Shown one piece after another: positions 38,041 through 63,600 of a DNA stretch of 64,000 nt; within the stretch, counting starts at the first letter, position 1, and every line of letters starts with the position of its first letter. The notes under the pieces were generated by a model, which was not told the DNA's origin, did not search any database, and saw nothing but the letters and a program-made list of their open reading frames with translations. Source of the DNA: Syngnathus acus (taxonomy: Eukaryota; Chordata; Actinopteri; Syngnathiformes; Syngnathidae); the NCBI RefSeq assembly GCF_901709675.1, contig NC_051088.1:21428693-21492692 (forward strand). The letters are read 5' to 3'. The position numbers and the translations under genes were made by a program.

Positions 38041-39179
38041 ATTTGTATTATTTTATTATTTATTTATTATTTTACAAGTATATGATTTATTTCTTTTTTT
38101 ACGCTTAGTAGCGATAGACATCATAATGTCTTGGGTCGCAAGTGAAGAGCAGAAATAATTGTTTTCGTGTTGAAATCAGTTCGTAAATGAAGTGCACCAA
38201 AAATCAATGCTGTTCACGTACGTACATCGAGCTCGATTGCAATTAGAAGTGGACCTCTACTAACAGTGCCAGACGATATTGATCAGCGCATGGAACTGGA
38301 TCGCTTTCAGCCACTGTTTGCGGAATGACACGAGCGATGCGATGGCTCGCTTCGTCTCTTTTTTCGTCTTTGGCTCGGTCGCGTAGTGCTTCGTTAGCGC
38401 GGCTCCCGCAATTGCATCACACCCATCCTGACCTTTGACCTTCTTTTCAGTTGAGCCAGCAAGCATCTGTGCAGGTCAGAAAGATGTAGCGGACGCTCAC
38501 TTATTTTGTTGATGTGGCCTTGACAGCATCCCCCCCCCCCCGGCTGGGCTGAACCAACCGGCCCACTCGTTCAACACTTTCCGCCACGTCACATATCAAA
38601 TTCGACAGCTAATCAACATTTAGCCCCGCTCGCTGCCCCGCTTTCATCCACGAGATAGTCTGCGAATGATCCGGTGGCGACGCGATCGATGGGGGAAAAG
38701 GCAAAGCTGGTTGTGATGTTTGGCATGGCTCAACCTTTGCCGCTTTCATCTGGGCCTTTTGAAGTTGCCGTTCATCTGCATAAAGCGCACGGAAGGGCGG
38801 GATGGAGTCCACCTGTCAGCGCCAAGTACAAACGCGGGAGGACGGAAACACAACTAGGAATTCCTCCAGCTCAAATTAATTGGTGTTTAACATGGGAAAA
38901 AAAGTTTTGTGTGTATGTGGGGGGAATCATTTCTTTTTGAAATGAGGAATATATTATTTATGTTATGTATTTATTTATATATTTCAAAAGTCCACATTTG
39001 TGTAAATGAGAGTAAATTTATTTTATTTTAATACATTTATTTTAAAATGTTTGCATAGTTTTCTAAATGAATCGCATTACAGTAATCAATAATAGCAATG
39101 AATAAAAAAAAATCATGAGCATGAGAAGCAGCACACGGTAATTTGTCGCCTCTAAACAAAGACCACACGGCGAACGTTT
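38041..39179. other. region just beyond the zeb2 3' end
   Basis: TTTATT-rich sequence to about 38095, then unique sequence, then an AT-rich block (38940-39110). No coding signal was seen. Confidence 0.6.
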
Positions 39180-39201
39180 TGTATTTTGTAATTTGGCTAC
39201 T

Positions 39202-39207
39202 TTTATT
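39202..39207 (-). terminator. zeb2: candidate distal poly(A) signal of zeb2
   Basis: Minus-strand AATAAA in the context CGAATAAAAGTAGCC, followed about 30 bases downstream by a GT-rich stretch (CGTGTGGTCTTTG), as expected for a cleavage site near 39180. It would give a 3'UTR of about 1.4 kb that includes the miR-200-type sites. Confidence 0.5.
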
Positions 39208-39743
39208 CGAGCAGGGTCATTTTCAAGAGAAATTACAAATCAAGAATTCAATAATACTTTTACAAAGACATTTCAGGAAAGATTCTTCTTCAGTCATGAT
39301 ATCATACATAGTATTTAACAGTCCCTCTTCATTTTTTAGCTTAAAAAAAAGAAACAAAGATGAAGAAAGTGGAATTTTTTTTTCAGTCGAAAATACAGTG
39401 TTTTCACAATTGTATAAAAGTTCCCAAATTTGGAATTTTCCATTATGTGGAAAATAGAGGAAATAAAATAAAATAAGATTAAACTTCGCATTTCACAATG
39501 TTTCAAAACACAATAAATGCTCTCTTTACGTAAATTTTGCCCTATGATCAACACCATGTTCCTTTTTACTAAAATATATCTATATATTGAAGACCTATAG
39601 TACTGTACACAACAGTATGAAATAAATAAAATTAGGAAATATAAAATGGGCCACATAAATAAGTTTTTTTTTCTTCCGACCTACAAATAAAATGAATGCA
39701 ATTTGTTCGTTTTCCAAAAAAAGAAAAAAAAAAAAGGTTTGGT

Positions 39744-39751
39744 GTAATACT
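39744..39751 (-). promoter_or_regulatory. miR-200b/c/429-type seed site 3 in the zeb2 3'UTR
   Basis: A third sense-strand CAGTATTA, 63 bases beyond site 2. All three sites have the miR-200b/c/429 form (CAGTATTA). No CAGTGTTA (miR-141/200a form) was seen nearby. Confidence 0.8.
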
Positions 39752-39806
39752 GACAAAGAAACATTGCACAACATAATGTAAACTAAGTAACTGCTGCCTA
39801 GAGTCT

Positions 39807-39814
39807 TAATACTG
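39807..39814 (-). promoter_or_regulatory. miR-200b/c/429-type seed site 2 in the zeb2 3'UTR
   Basis: A second sense-strand CAGTATTA, 45 bases from site 1. This spacing is close to the range known to favour co-operative silencing. Confidence 0.8.
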
Positions 39815-39851
39815 ACACGGGTGCCGCAGAGAACAATGGTAAACCATCCCA

Positions 39852-39859
39852 TAATACTG
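39852..39859 (-). promoter_or_regulatory. miR-200b/c/429-type seed site 1 in the zeb2 3'UTR
   Basis: In the transcript sense this reads CAGTATTA, the 8-base match to the miR-200b/200c/429 seed. ZEB2 mRNA is an established target of this family in vertebrates, in the miR-200/ZEB double-negative loop. Confidence 0.8.
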
Positions 39860-40411
39860 AAGCTGGTGGGTAAAAAAAAAAAAAGTAACCTTCCTTTGAC
39901 ACAATACGAGGGTGGCACTTGCAGAAAACACACAGGTTAAAAGGTTTGCATATAAGGCTTCTTCTTTTTCATAAAACACCTCAAAGGCTTCATCCTTCAT
40001 TTGACCCCTCCCCTCCCCGTTTTTTTTTTTTTTTCCCTTAAGACGGAGGCACCGCCAGCTCATCCGCCTCCTCCTCCTCCTCCTCTTTGCCCCGTTTCCT
40101 TCACAGTCTTCATGATTGGAGGCCTGACACAGTGCGGCTGCAGGTGGCGGAACCAAAGGTGGGTGACGACAAACACCGAAGGGCTGAAGGGGGGGTACGC
40201 AGACCCCGCTGCTCTTGTTCCGACCCCGTATAAATATATACATAGGCAACGCTTTCTTTTTTCTGTTTTTTTCTTCTTCTTCTTGGTGATTACAGAAGCG
40301 GAGTGCAATTTGTACAAGTCACTGTTTTGTGCTATAAATACTATGGAACACGGACGGGCAAGGGGAGGTTAGCACCACACTCTTGTGTCTGTACATTTTT
40401 TTCCAAATGTA

Positions 40412-40417
40412 TTTATT
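40412..40417 (-). terminator. zeb2: candidate proximal poly(A) signal of zeb2
   Basis: Minus-strand AATAAA about 210 bases after the stop codon. If used, it yields a short 3'UTR that lacks all three miR-200-type sites. Use cannot be judged from sequence. Confidence 0.3.
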
Positions 40418-40626
40418 CTTTGTCGGGTTTGCATAATGCAGCTTCAGTCACAAACCCCTCCCCTTCCCTTCCACCGCCGCCGCCACTGCCGCCGCCTCAT
40501 TGATTTAGCGGTCGAAGCTTCCCGGAAGCTTCAGGCACGTGCACGTAAGGGTTTAAAACATCCCCGTCTTAAACCCAACAGGTAAGAATACCGAAGCGGG
40601 AGAAAAGCGTTTTTCCCCCCCGGCGA

Positions 40627-54373
<13,747 letters not shown>

Positions 54374-56851
54374 CTGCCAAAGAGAGGACGTTTGGATCAG
54401 TGGGCGGGAACGTTTCTTTCCCAATGAGGATTTCGACATCTTTTTGGAAACCGCGAAAGGCCCCGCGTCGCTATTTGGCCTGAGTCACGGGTTCCGCCCC
54501 AATTACAGGACTGGAATCTGCACTTGATCCACAGCGACGGGCAGACAGCTGCCAGTGTGATGTGGGCCAAAATAGCCGCTAATTTCGAGTCGCACTCAAA
54601 TGCCTGACGTGCCGGCGTGCTGCACCTTTCACGCATTTCAGATGCTTAACATAGCACGAGCGGCACAACCGAGTTGCGGCGACAAAGCTCGACCCGATGA
54701 GTCATCGGGGGAAGCCATTTGTGAACATGAATACACATTTTATCTAAAGTAAAAGCACTGAGACAGGACTCAAGGCTCAAGAAAAAACAAACACGGACGA
54801 CCCTGGTGTAAAAAAATTGAATAATGAGCACTGAAGAACGAATATTTCAACAAAAAACCCCAAAAAACTGTTAAATCAAACAAATGACCTCTGACCTTTT
54901 GTTGCACAATCTTTGGAAGTTTTGACTATTGTGATGGCCTTCAAGGGTCTGAGTTTTTTAAGTACTATCTCTTGACGATAAAGCGTGCGGTCAGTTCAAG
55001 GTGTCTTCATTTTTTTTTTTCTTCTCCAGGTCAGTTTTGTTCTGTTAGTGTTGCAACGTAAACGAAAAAAATGCTGGAATTTTAATTGGTCATTTCAATA
55101 CATTTGAATGGATCGTTGTAGTATTGCATTATTAATTCTTTTTATAATTATCGTATTAATTTAATTATTTTTTTATATGACCCGATCAATAAAATATTAT
55201 TTTTATATTTATTATTAATTCATCATTAATATGCATTATTTCAGTGGCCATGTTGAGGGGTTGTCTTCAACACAAAAAAACTTGACAATTATGAACTCGC
55301 TCCAAAAACGGCATCCGATCAGTCGCCACCATCGGACAAGCTAGGCCGTCCCTGGATTCAGTCACGAGGAGGCAGCACGTCGCGTTACATTTCTCACATT
55401 TTGAGAGCTTTCATAAATCTACGAGAGGCTGCCTCTTCCCACGGTGAAGTCCGTGCATGACACTTGTGTTCACGTTCTACATATGAAAGGCTAAACCTCC
55501 CGCAGCCCCCTCCAGGCACGTATGACTGGCTGGTCCACACTTGCCTATATGGAACAACTGCACAACAGGTGCAAATTAAAATGAAAACGGGGCTTTGAGG
55601 CGGGGTCGGGGGGTGTGGGGGGGTGCGGGCGTCTGGGATTGCGCTGACCTGCTTCGAATACCAATCGGTGGAGGAAACAAAACCCTTTCAAGAGGTGTGA
55701 TCACAAGGGTTTAGGCAAGTTCAGACTCAGTAATGCTGCTTGTGATGACAAAAAGGGCAGTGGTGACCTGGGAGGGAGGGGCGAGTTGCGGGGGATTGGT
55801 GCCGGGCGGGGGGTGAAACTGGGCCGGTCAGGGTTCTCCTGGGTGGTCCAAATCTACCTTGGCATGGTTGATACTGAGCCTTTTCCCGCATAGCACTCAA
55901 AAACAACACCATTTGAGGAATTTGACTGTTTCAAACGGAATTCACCAGCCGACATCTCGCCGCTTAGAACAAAAGCAAGCCGGAAGGCTCGATCGGCTTG
56001 CCGCCGCGGACCCCAATCGAGGCATGCAAATTTCCGTGACAGCCTGTGAATGACATTATGGAAAGGGCGGCTAGGTTAGAAAGGTTGCGAAAGGGGTCTA
56101 TTGTGTGGCGCTAAAAGGAACGAGGGAGCATCTCTTTGTTGCGCCGCTGACTTCCACTCCCACGTGTGGAAGGTGGGGCGCCGCCCACCTTCCATATAAC
56201 AAAACTTTCAGTGAGGAGAAGAAAAGTGGCGCTTTCATTTATTTTCGTCACCACTTTGTGTCGGCTGCTGCACGGGGGCGGCCAACTGTCTTGCCAAACT
56301 ACAGCCAGTGCCATCTTCCCCGAGCGTCAGCTGTCTGTTGGCGTCGAGGGAGCTTGTCAAGGCACGACATGCGCCGCTAACGTGTAGAAAGACGCCTTTG
56401 TTAAGGTGCCACGGCTGACGAGTCGCTCAGCCGCCGCCATTGTGCCGCGCAACAAAGTAATTCTAACCTAGCAACATTTCGCAGGCCGTCATTTTGTCAC
56501 CCGCTTTATCATCCTTTTGTGGCGACCAAGACAATGATGTTTACGCTCGTACCTCGGTGTCAAAACGGCGACGAGCGTTACCTGCGCGGCCGTGCCGCTA
56601 ATTCGGCTTAACTGTTGCCGTTTCTGACACAGGGCTTTCACGAGACCGCCATTAGCGGCTCTCTTGTAAGTGGAGTGCTGCTGCGCTATTGATTAGGGCG
56701 TTGATGCTGACAGTTTGTTTCATTGTTCTCATTTTTTTAATAAAAATGTATCAAGAAAAGGCGTCAAATAAGGACCGAAGGTTTGAAGCGCCACTCATCA
56801 CACAGTTGTGCTGCCACGTTTTTGAAATCCACAGCCATCAACTCTTTGACT

Positions 56852-57104
56852 CATAGGTGTCAAACCCAAGGCCGGGGGCCAGATACGGCCCGCCACATCA
56901 TTTTACGTGGCCCACGAAGACAAATTTTGCATCGGCTTTGCGTCATTACTAAAATTACAAATCTTCACTTTAGAACAAAAGAGATATTGCTTGCAATTTT
57001 TAGAACTATTTGTCTTTTTCAAATATTTGAACAGATGTTGACAATCATCATGGCCCTCTGAGGAAAACTATGACTCCGTGACAAAAATGAGTTTGACACC
57101 CCTG
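56852..57104 (+). mobile_element. non-autonomous hAT-type element (copy 3)
   Basis: Starts CATAGGTGTCAAAC and ends GTTTGACACCCCTG, with the GGGGGCCAGATACGGCCCGC block shared with the copies at 2053 and 5320. The flanking 8 bases are similar (CTTTGACT and CTTAAACT, 6 of 8). The 8-bp duplication and CA...TG termini fit the hAT superfamily. No transposase is encoded. Confidence 0.8.
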
Positions 57105-57105
57105 C

Positions 57106-57177
57106 TTAAACTCATTCACTTCCAACCTAGTTAACATCTTTGACGTCTGTAACCGTCAATGGCACTGAATGAGTTAA
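57106..57177. mobile_element. palindromic 72-bp miniature element
   Basis: TTAAACTCATTCACTTCCAA at the left is matched in reverse by TGGCACTGAATGAGTTAA at the right, around a centre with TTGACGTCTGTAACCGTCAA. The same family occurs at 781-855 and 11327-11397. It directly abuts the hAT-type element and overlaps its target duplication. Confidence 0.75.
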
Positions 57178-58979
57178 TATGCACATTTGACCCGATAAAA
57201 GTACGGAATCACGTGTGCGATGCAACTTTTTTTTTTTTTTAAAGCCAAAGATCAGCAAGCTACCCCAGCAGGTGAGCGATTTCCTCCCAGGCGCCGAGTT
57301 CAGAGGTGTCGCACCTGCGCTCGGCAGCGCTAACAATGATAATCACATTCATTTAAGCATCCCAAGGTAGCGTTAAGCGCCGCGAGGAGAGCGCCTTTCC
57401 TGCTCGGGAGAGAGCCAGAGCGCTCTTCCTTCTCACGGGGCGGCGGTAAGAGGTGATGGCCGCGAGGTGGAATGACTAACACCCACGCTGTAATGCTAAC
57501 CCCGGCTGACTCTTTAGCCGAGTGTCGAGGCTTAGCTTCGGGTGACACACTTGGCCTCCTACGCCGATAATGAGCCCGGACATTCTCCCTATTGGACCGT
57601 AACTGCTCGCGCTCGCTGGCTGTCTCATGAATGTGAGCCAAGCGGATCACCTGGATAGCTGAGAGCGAGATACAGGAGAGGGGGGGGGGGTTACGCAGCC
57701 TTGGTGTGTGGGGGAGGGCACCAAGGTGGAGGCGAGGTCGCTGCCTCGTGGCTACGGCTGGCACAAGTGGATTTTTCGCTATGACCTTTTGTCTGCCGCG
57801 GCTACTTCTCGATAAAGAAAATACAGTTTCAAAAAAAAATTGAAGGCGAGACACTACGACCTGGTAGGGGGGGGGGGGGGGGGGGCTGGGGAGACGCCAG
57901 ATAAACAAACAAGCCAGGAAAGTTTCTCCCATTACACTTGAGAGAAGAAAGAATTGTCAAGTCGCCGACAAAAGTGAGTGTTTGGCTATTTGGTGTTATC
58001 TGGTCTGGGAATGAGGGCACGGGGGCCACGAGGGGGCCGAGTCGTTGAAAAGAGGGAGGTCGTGGGCAAACAAAGACCCTGAAAGGACACAGCCAGAGTG
58101 AAGGCAGGAACGAGGAGGTGGGGCCGTGGCGTGCGATGAATGGTGAAAACTCAGCCGAGTGGAAATGCAACCTGGGAGTGGGCTTATGCGTGCGTGCGTG
58201 TGTGTGTGTGTGTGTGCGTGAGAGAAAGACAGTCTTCATAAAGAGATGGAGGGGGGGGGGGATGCTGCCACGCTGAAAAGTGCACTCAATCCAATTTGGA
58301 AACTTTACGCAACTTTGAGATAAAGGAATTGTTTGTTTTCGTCTGGGACTATTCAATCGAAAAAAAAAATAACTTACTGGGTGTTCAGCCTGGTCCAAAA
58401 GAAAGGACACCGGTGACTAATTCCATTAAAGTTACATTAATGTGTCAAGCAACAGGCAGGGGGTGTGTTTAGGGAACTGGTGTGTATCTATCTTTCAGTT
58501 GTGTGTGTGTGGAGGGTGGGGGTCCAAATTAGGGCCAAGGTTTGCTAAACAGCTCAGTGGTACCACCTTTGCATCGACCAACCATCTGTGACCCGCCTTC
58601 CATAACTACAATCAACCCCCTCGGCAAGCTTGCACGCCCACCGACGCCCCCTCCTCGCCCCCCCCAACACCACACATGAACCCCTTTCCTCCTCCCTCAG
58701 TTCATGGATGTTCCCACCTCAAACAAATGTCCCCCAACCCATTTCCAGCCCCACCTCCTCGTCCTGCTGGTCACACAAGGAAAAGAATAAAAAAAAGGGG
58801 ACACAAAAGGTTCCCTGGCTGCCCTCAGGACCCCGAGGCCTGCAGAGAGGAGGAGGAAAAAGGGGGGGGGGGTCTTAGATGGGGGGGCGACTGCCAAACC
58901 TTTTCCTTCCTGCTCAGGTAAGCTCCACTTCACCTCCTGACTATACTATTACATGCATGGAGCAACAACACGAGGGGGT

Positions 58980-59290
58980 TCAAATTAGAAAATTTAATTT
59001 ATTTGATAATTTCCCAGAATAATTAGAGTTAATGTGGGTTAATTAATATGCAAATCTCTCAGCAGATGTTCGTCAGGGAGGCCAAGGAAAAAACAGCCCC
59101 CGTCGACGGTACCTTCGCCTAGCCGCCTTATTGGCTCATAATTACTGTAACTAAGCAAATGTACACACGGTAAGAAAACAACGAGCTGAAAGGAAGCGAG
59201 TGTCCATTTTTTTCCCTCGCCACAATAAAAGCCGCTTTTACTCATTATTAATAAAACATGCTGCCACGAAAGACACTTCAAACACTGACA
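58980..59290. promoter_or_regulatory. candidate enhancer block in zeb2 intron 2 / upstream
   Basis: AAATTTAATTTATTTGATAA, CCCAGAATAATTAGAG, GGGTTAATTAATATGCAAAT (octamer at 59048-59055) and CTTATTGGCTCATAATTACT lie close together. There are no repeat hallmarks. Confidence 0.35.
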
Positions 59291-60149
59291 TCAAAAAGTT
59301 TACAGCACAACACTTTGCAAGTTTCGAAGCCCACACCATTCATTGATTGACAATGTGAACGAGGCGTTCCGTGTATCCTCAAAGACACACACACCTAAGA
59401 ACCGACACGGCGACACGACGGCCAGCTTTCCAAATAGACAACGCTAGTAAAAACACACGCTAGTGGGGCGGCGGAATCTGCTGACGCCGGCGCGGAGCTG
59501 CTTGAGGGGATGCCAAATTGATGGCCGCTGCCCTCTTATCATCTTGAGTATAAAACCTGTGTGTGTATGTGTGTGTGTGTGTGTGTCTCCCCAGGAGAGG
59601 TGGTGTAGCCTTGCAGCACTTTGAGCCACCCTGATAACACATCTGCTTTAACCGTGTGTTTATGAATCATGCTTATCTGTGCAACCATTGCTACGGCGCG
59701 CCAGTATGTGTGTACGTGTGTGTGTGTGTGTGCACGTGTGGGAGTGGACATCTGAGTATGTGTGTGTATCACTTTGTGTATTTACTCAGGAGGGAAGCAG
59801 GGAGGCAATGACAAAAGGGAAAAAATCTCAAGGAACTTCCGACCAAAGACATGTAAAAAAAAAAAAAAAGAAAATGTCCATGTCAACTGTCTTGAAGGTC
59901 CTTCCAGGAATCAATGGCAACAAATATCTGTACAAGTCCGCACCGAGAAAAAAGTGAGAGGAAGGCAAACTCTCACCAACTTGCATAAAAAAAAAAAATC
60001 TTTTCCAAAGACAAAAATGCTCAACCGTCAAAAAGGTCTTCATTTGTTTGTCTTTTCTTATCAATCTCTAATCCCGCTGCCTGCTTTGTGCAGAAAATAA
60101 TCTACAAAAATAAATAACATGTAAGCATATGCAAATACAAACACACGCA

Positions 60150-60320
60150 ATCATTGTGAAATGATATATTTTTTTTCTTTCCAAGACTGATTAGAAGCAT
60201 TAATTAATCTATAAGCAGTGTTGCAGCAATCTGATATTATAAATATATTAGGCTGCCTGTAAAATTAATTATAAAGCTGTGCTGACATATTGCACTGCCA
60301 GGACAGATTAGTCAACTTTT
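60150..60320. promoter_or_regulatory. candidate conserved non-coding block in zeb2 intron 2 / upstream
   Basis: CTGATTAGAAGCATTAATTA, GCAATCTGATATTATAAATA and GTAAAATTAATTATAAAGCT form a repeat-free AT-rich block with regularly spaced ATTA cores. Confidence 0.35.
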
Positions 60321-61039
60321 TTTTCTTTCCATGAGCAAAACCTGGACGAAAATTCCCATCTCGCAGCGGCCGTAGCACACCACATAAAACACACAAATGA
60401 AGTTTCTCACGCCTCCATTTTGGAAGAATTAATGGTGGCTTCAAGTTCATCTTTAGATGATGCCAAAATCCAGCAAATGCAAACTGGAAGCTTCCAATGT
60501 GCGTACAGACGCCATGAATCAAAATCTCATTTGAGGTTGAGCAAGGCACGCACCATGCCAAGTTTACGGCTCCGATTCTGGCAGGGATCGAAGAGCATTC
60601 AAATGAGCAACCATCCTTTGCCTTTTTTCTCTCAGACACCAAAACTGTTAACCGGGTTTGATCTGACCAAGGTTGCATTCCTGACTAATGCCGCAAGGTC
60701 GCCGCTTATCTCTGCATAAATATAACCTGAGCGTGTTCCTGCGTTCTGGAGGTGCAAAATAAATTCTACCATTGTGGATGACCGTGAAAAAAATGTAGCA
60801 CCGTCCAAACGCGTGTGTGTGTTATAGCGGACAGGAAGTCAAGCAGGGAGCTGGGATGAACTAAAGATATCAGACAGACTGAACCAAATGGGGGGTGGGG
60901 AGCAAGGTTCCAGGTGAGGGGCCACATGAGGGTTGGGGATTCTTCTGTTTCCTCTCTAGATTGACTGAGCCAAAGCGGCGGCCCAGGGCCTCATTCACAT
61001 GCTAATGAGAGTGTAAAATCACATCTGTTACTCACACGC

Positions 61040-61358
61040 ACACACACACACATTTGCTCGTCTGGACCCTCTTAACCAACCACCAAATTAGCTGGTTAGC
61101 TATAGCGCTACGTTAGCCGTGGAAAAGGCTTAATAACGCCGGAGATGTTTTGTTTCTGGCTCGGCGTGCATCTGGAGGGGATTTTTTTTTTTTTTTTTTA
61201 AACACAAACACACACATTTGGTCGTCTGGACTCTTAACCAACCTCCAGCTGGTTAGCTATAGCGCAACGTTAGCCGCGGAAAAGGCAAAATAACGACGGA
61301 GTTATTTTGTTTCTGGCTCGGCGTGCATTTTCGTGTACATGTCACTGGAGGGGATTTG
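61040..61358. repeat. two-copy tandem duplication, period ~164 bp
   Basis: Both copies carry CACACACATTTG.TCGTCTGGA, GCTGGTTAGCTATAGCGC, ACGTTAGCCG.GGAAAAGGC and TTTGTTTCTGGCTCGGCGTG. A T run separates them. The second copy has a short insertion near its end. Confidence 0.9.
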
Positions 61359-62639
61359 TTTTTAAACAATGCAAACTAGATTGATTTTTGCATAAATTTG
61401 CTGCTTGAATAACTCCGTACGCGCTAGCTAGCGGCAAGGTGCGCCAGGTGCAGGCCGAGGGCAACGTGACACGACTTAACCTCTCTCGCCATCTCGGTTT
61501 AACGGCACCAAGCAACACCGGCGAGGTCCGGGCGGGGCCCCAGAGCCTCGCATGTGTGAGTGGGAGGCAACAAGCGCTGCTTTTTACTCTCTCCCTTTTC
61601 CAAATCATCCACCTGTCTTCCCTTTGTAGCTGCGAGAAAGTCGACTTTTAATGACAGCGTGGCGTGACGGAGGAGGTGGGACACCTGGGGCTCTTTGAGC
61701 CCACCTTAATAAGACAGCCAGCATGTTTAAGGTTACGACCCCTAATGTGAGCTCCCGTTTGATCACGTCAGAGATGAACATCGCACTTTGCCGCAACAAC
61801 AGTTACCACATTGGATCTTTAACCCTTTGCGAGGTGCCCTCATTGTTAGCCGGTCGGCTGTCGCTGGCGACGAAACTCCCTGCTTGCTCAGATGAGCGCT
61901 TACATAATTGAGCAGCTGCACTGGTGTGATGTGCTGCAAAACAAACGCTCTCTCTCACTCTCTCTCTCTTCTACCCCAGGGTTCAGCCTCCCCGTGTTTC
62001 TGTCAGTCCTGCTGTTTTTGATCAGCGGATCGAAAGCGGCGCTCAGGTACTCGGGTGCCGGCGAGGCGCTAATTAGCTCGGCAGGCTAATTGACGTGTAG
62101 ATTACGCCACTGAACAAACGCTCAGACTTATTTGTTCTCCGCTACCTCGGCGCTAATGAACAATTTACCTGCCGAGTTAAAGGAGGTGCTTGCGTCAACA
62201 AAAAAGGCTTGCGCCGGAGTTGCGTCGCCACATGCCGAGCGAGCATCTCTGGGATTCCACAGTGCGAGGAAGCGTGCGTTTCCAAACCCTGAAGGAGAGG
62301 ATGGCGAAGATGCGTAATTCCAGAGGGGGAAACGATTCAGTAATGAAAGAGCATGGCGTAAAGAGCGAGGCTATGCTCCCAGTGCCCCGCTTCACCCCCC
62401 CTCCCCAACTAAAAAGCGATTTCCTCCATCTTTTTGTCTTCAGGATAGCAAAGCACATGAACAAGCACGTTTCCCCCGCTCGCATCCGTTCTTTAAAAGC
62501 GACGACCGCATACAAATATTGGCCCGAACTTTTGTTTATAGACTAATCGCACCTGTTTTTGTGTTTTGGTTTTTCAGCTTTACTTCTAGAGCAAGTTTGC
62601 TACTTTTTCTGAATTAATTTTTTTTCTGAATACGCTTAG

Positions 62640-62900
62640 TTTAAAGTTTTTGTTCGGGTTTTTTCAGGATAATAATAATAATAATCCATTATTTTTAAGA
62701 GTTAATGTTTTTTAATACGCTTAGTTTTAAGTTTTTGTTTTTGTCAGGATCAGAATAATTATCCATTAAAAATAATAACAATAATAATAAAAACATTATT
62801 TGTACGTATCAGTTAATATTTCTTATAATAATAATAATAATACATTATTTGTATAAGTTTAAATCTTTCTGACTACGCTTAGTTTTAAATTTCTGCTAGT
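62640..62900. repeat. imperfect tandem repeat with AAT runs
   Basis: TACGCTTAGTTTTAA and TTTTTGTCAGGATCAG-type motifs recur three times (about 62630, 62717 and 62874), with (AAT)n runs between them. Confidence 0.75.
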
Positions 62901-63600
62901 TTTTTTCTTTTTTCAGGATCAGGATATTATCCCGCTTCTGCACACCTTTTTGATTATCTGATCATTTGATCAGGTTGTATCAGGGAAACAGAAAATATCG
63001 AGGACACTGGCACTCGAGGATTAGTAATCGCCCAGTCTTGCTTTAGCGGCAAAAAACTGTGAGGAAGTGAGCCCAGCCCTCAGTTAGTCCGGCTGAGACA
63101 GGAAACCTGGTCCGAGCGCTTTTTATCTTTCTCGCTCGGTCCCCCTGGACAGAACGCCGCGAGCGCAGGGATCATTTTAAGCACATACCTGATAAGGAAA
63201 GATGCATGAAGGAAAATTACCTCCCTCCCTCCTAGCGTGGTGAAGACCCACTCATCTTTTGCAGATAGAGTCCCTTTCATCCCCGCCAATCGGGTTTCCG
63301 ACGGTGATTAACACCTTAAAACGGGTCATTACGGAGGGCAATGGCGATGGATCAGAGAGCGCCACTTTGAAATCAAATCCCACCGAGTTCGGACCAGGGA
63401 GGACGGCGGCAGTTTGAGTTTGCGCCTATATTAAACAAACAGCCCCCCCCCCCCCCCCCCCGCCGCTAGCACTATGCTAGCAGAACTAGCGCAGTTCCCA
63501 GGCCTTCCTATGCTGCGCGAGAAATAAATGGTGCGCCAGGGGAGCACTTTCCCTTTCCTTCCTCATTTCATTCCTCCCTTGCCACTGTTTGTTTTTTCAG

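Larger units (their letters stand above)
39180..40626 (-). other. zeb2: zeb2 3' untranslated region (extent inferred)
   Basis: The stretch after the TAG stop up to a good AATAAA (39202-39207, minus strand), about 1.45 kb, is taken as the 3'UTR. Support comes from the three miR-200-type sites lying inside it. The AATAAA is also followed by a GT-rich stretch in the sense direction. Pyrimidine/purine runs are present, for example near 40020-40033. An earlier AATAAA at 40412-40417 could give a short form of about 215 bases that lacks the miR-200 sites. The exact 3' end cannot be read from sequence alone. Confidence 0.6.

Noticed and set aside
57330-57932. 200-codon minus-strand frame, with a 193-codon neighbour at 57829-58410
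   Set aside because: Composition is driven by G/C runs, the two frames overlap, and no domain is recognisable.
61980-62046. Hydrophobic exon-like segment (GFSLPVFLSVLLFLISGSKA) with good acceptor and GTACTC donor
   Set aside because: It ends in phase 2 and cannot join directly to the candidate exon at 63601, which needs phase 1. It may be chance beside a CT-rich tract.
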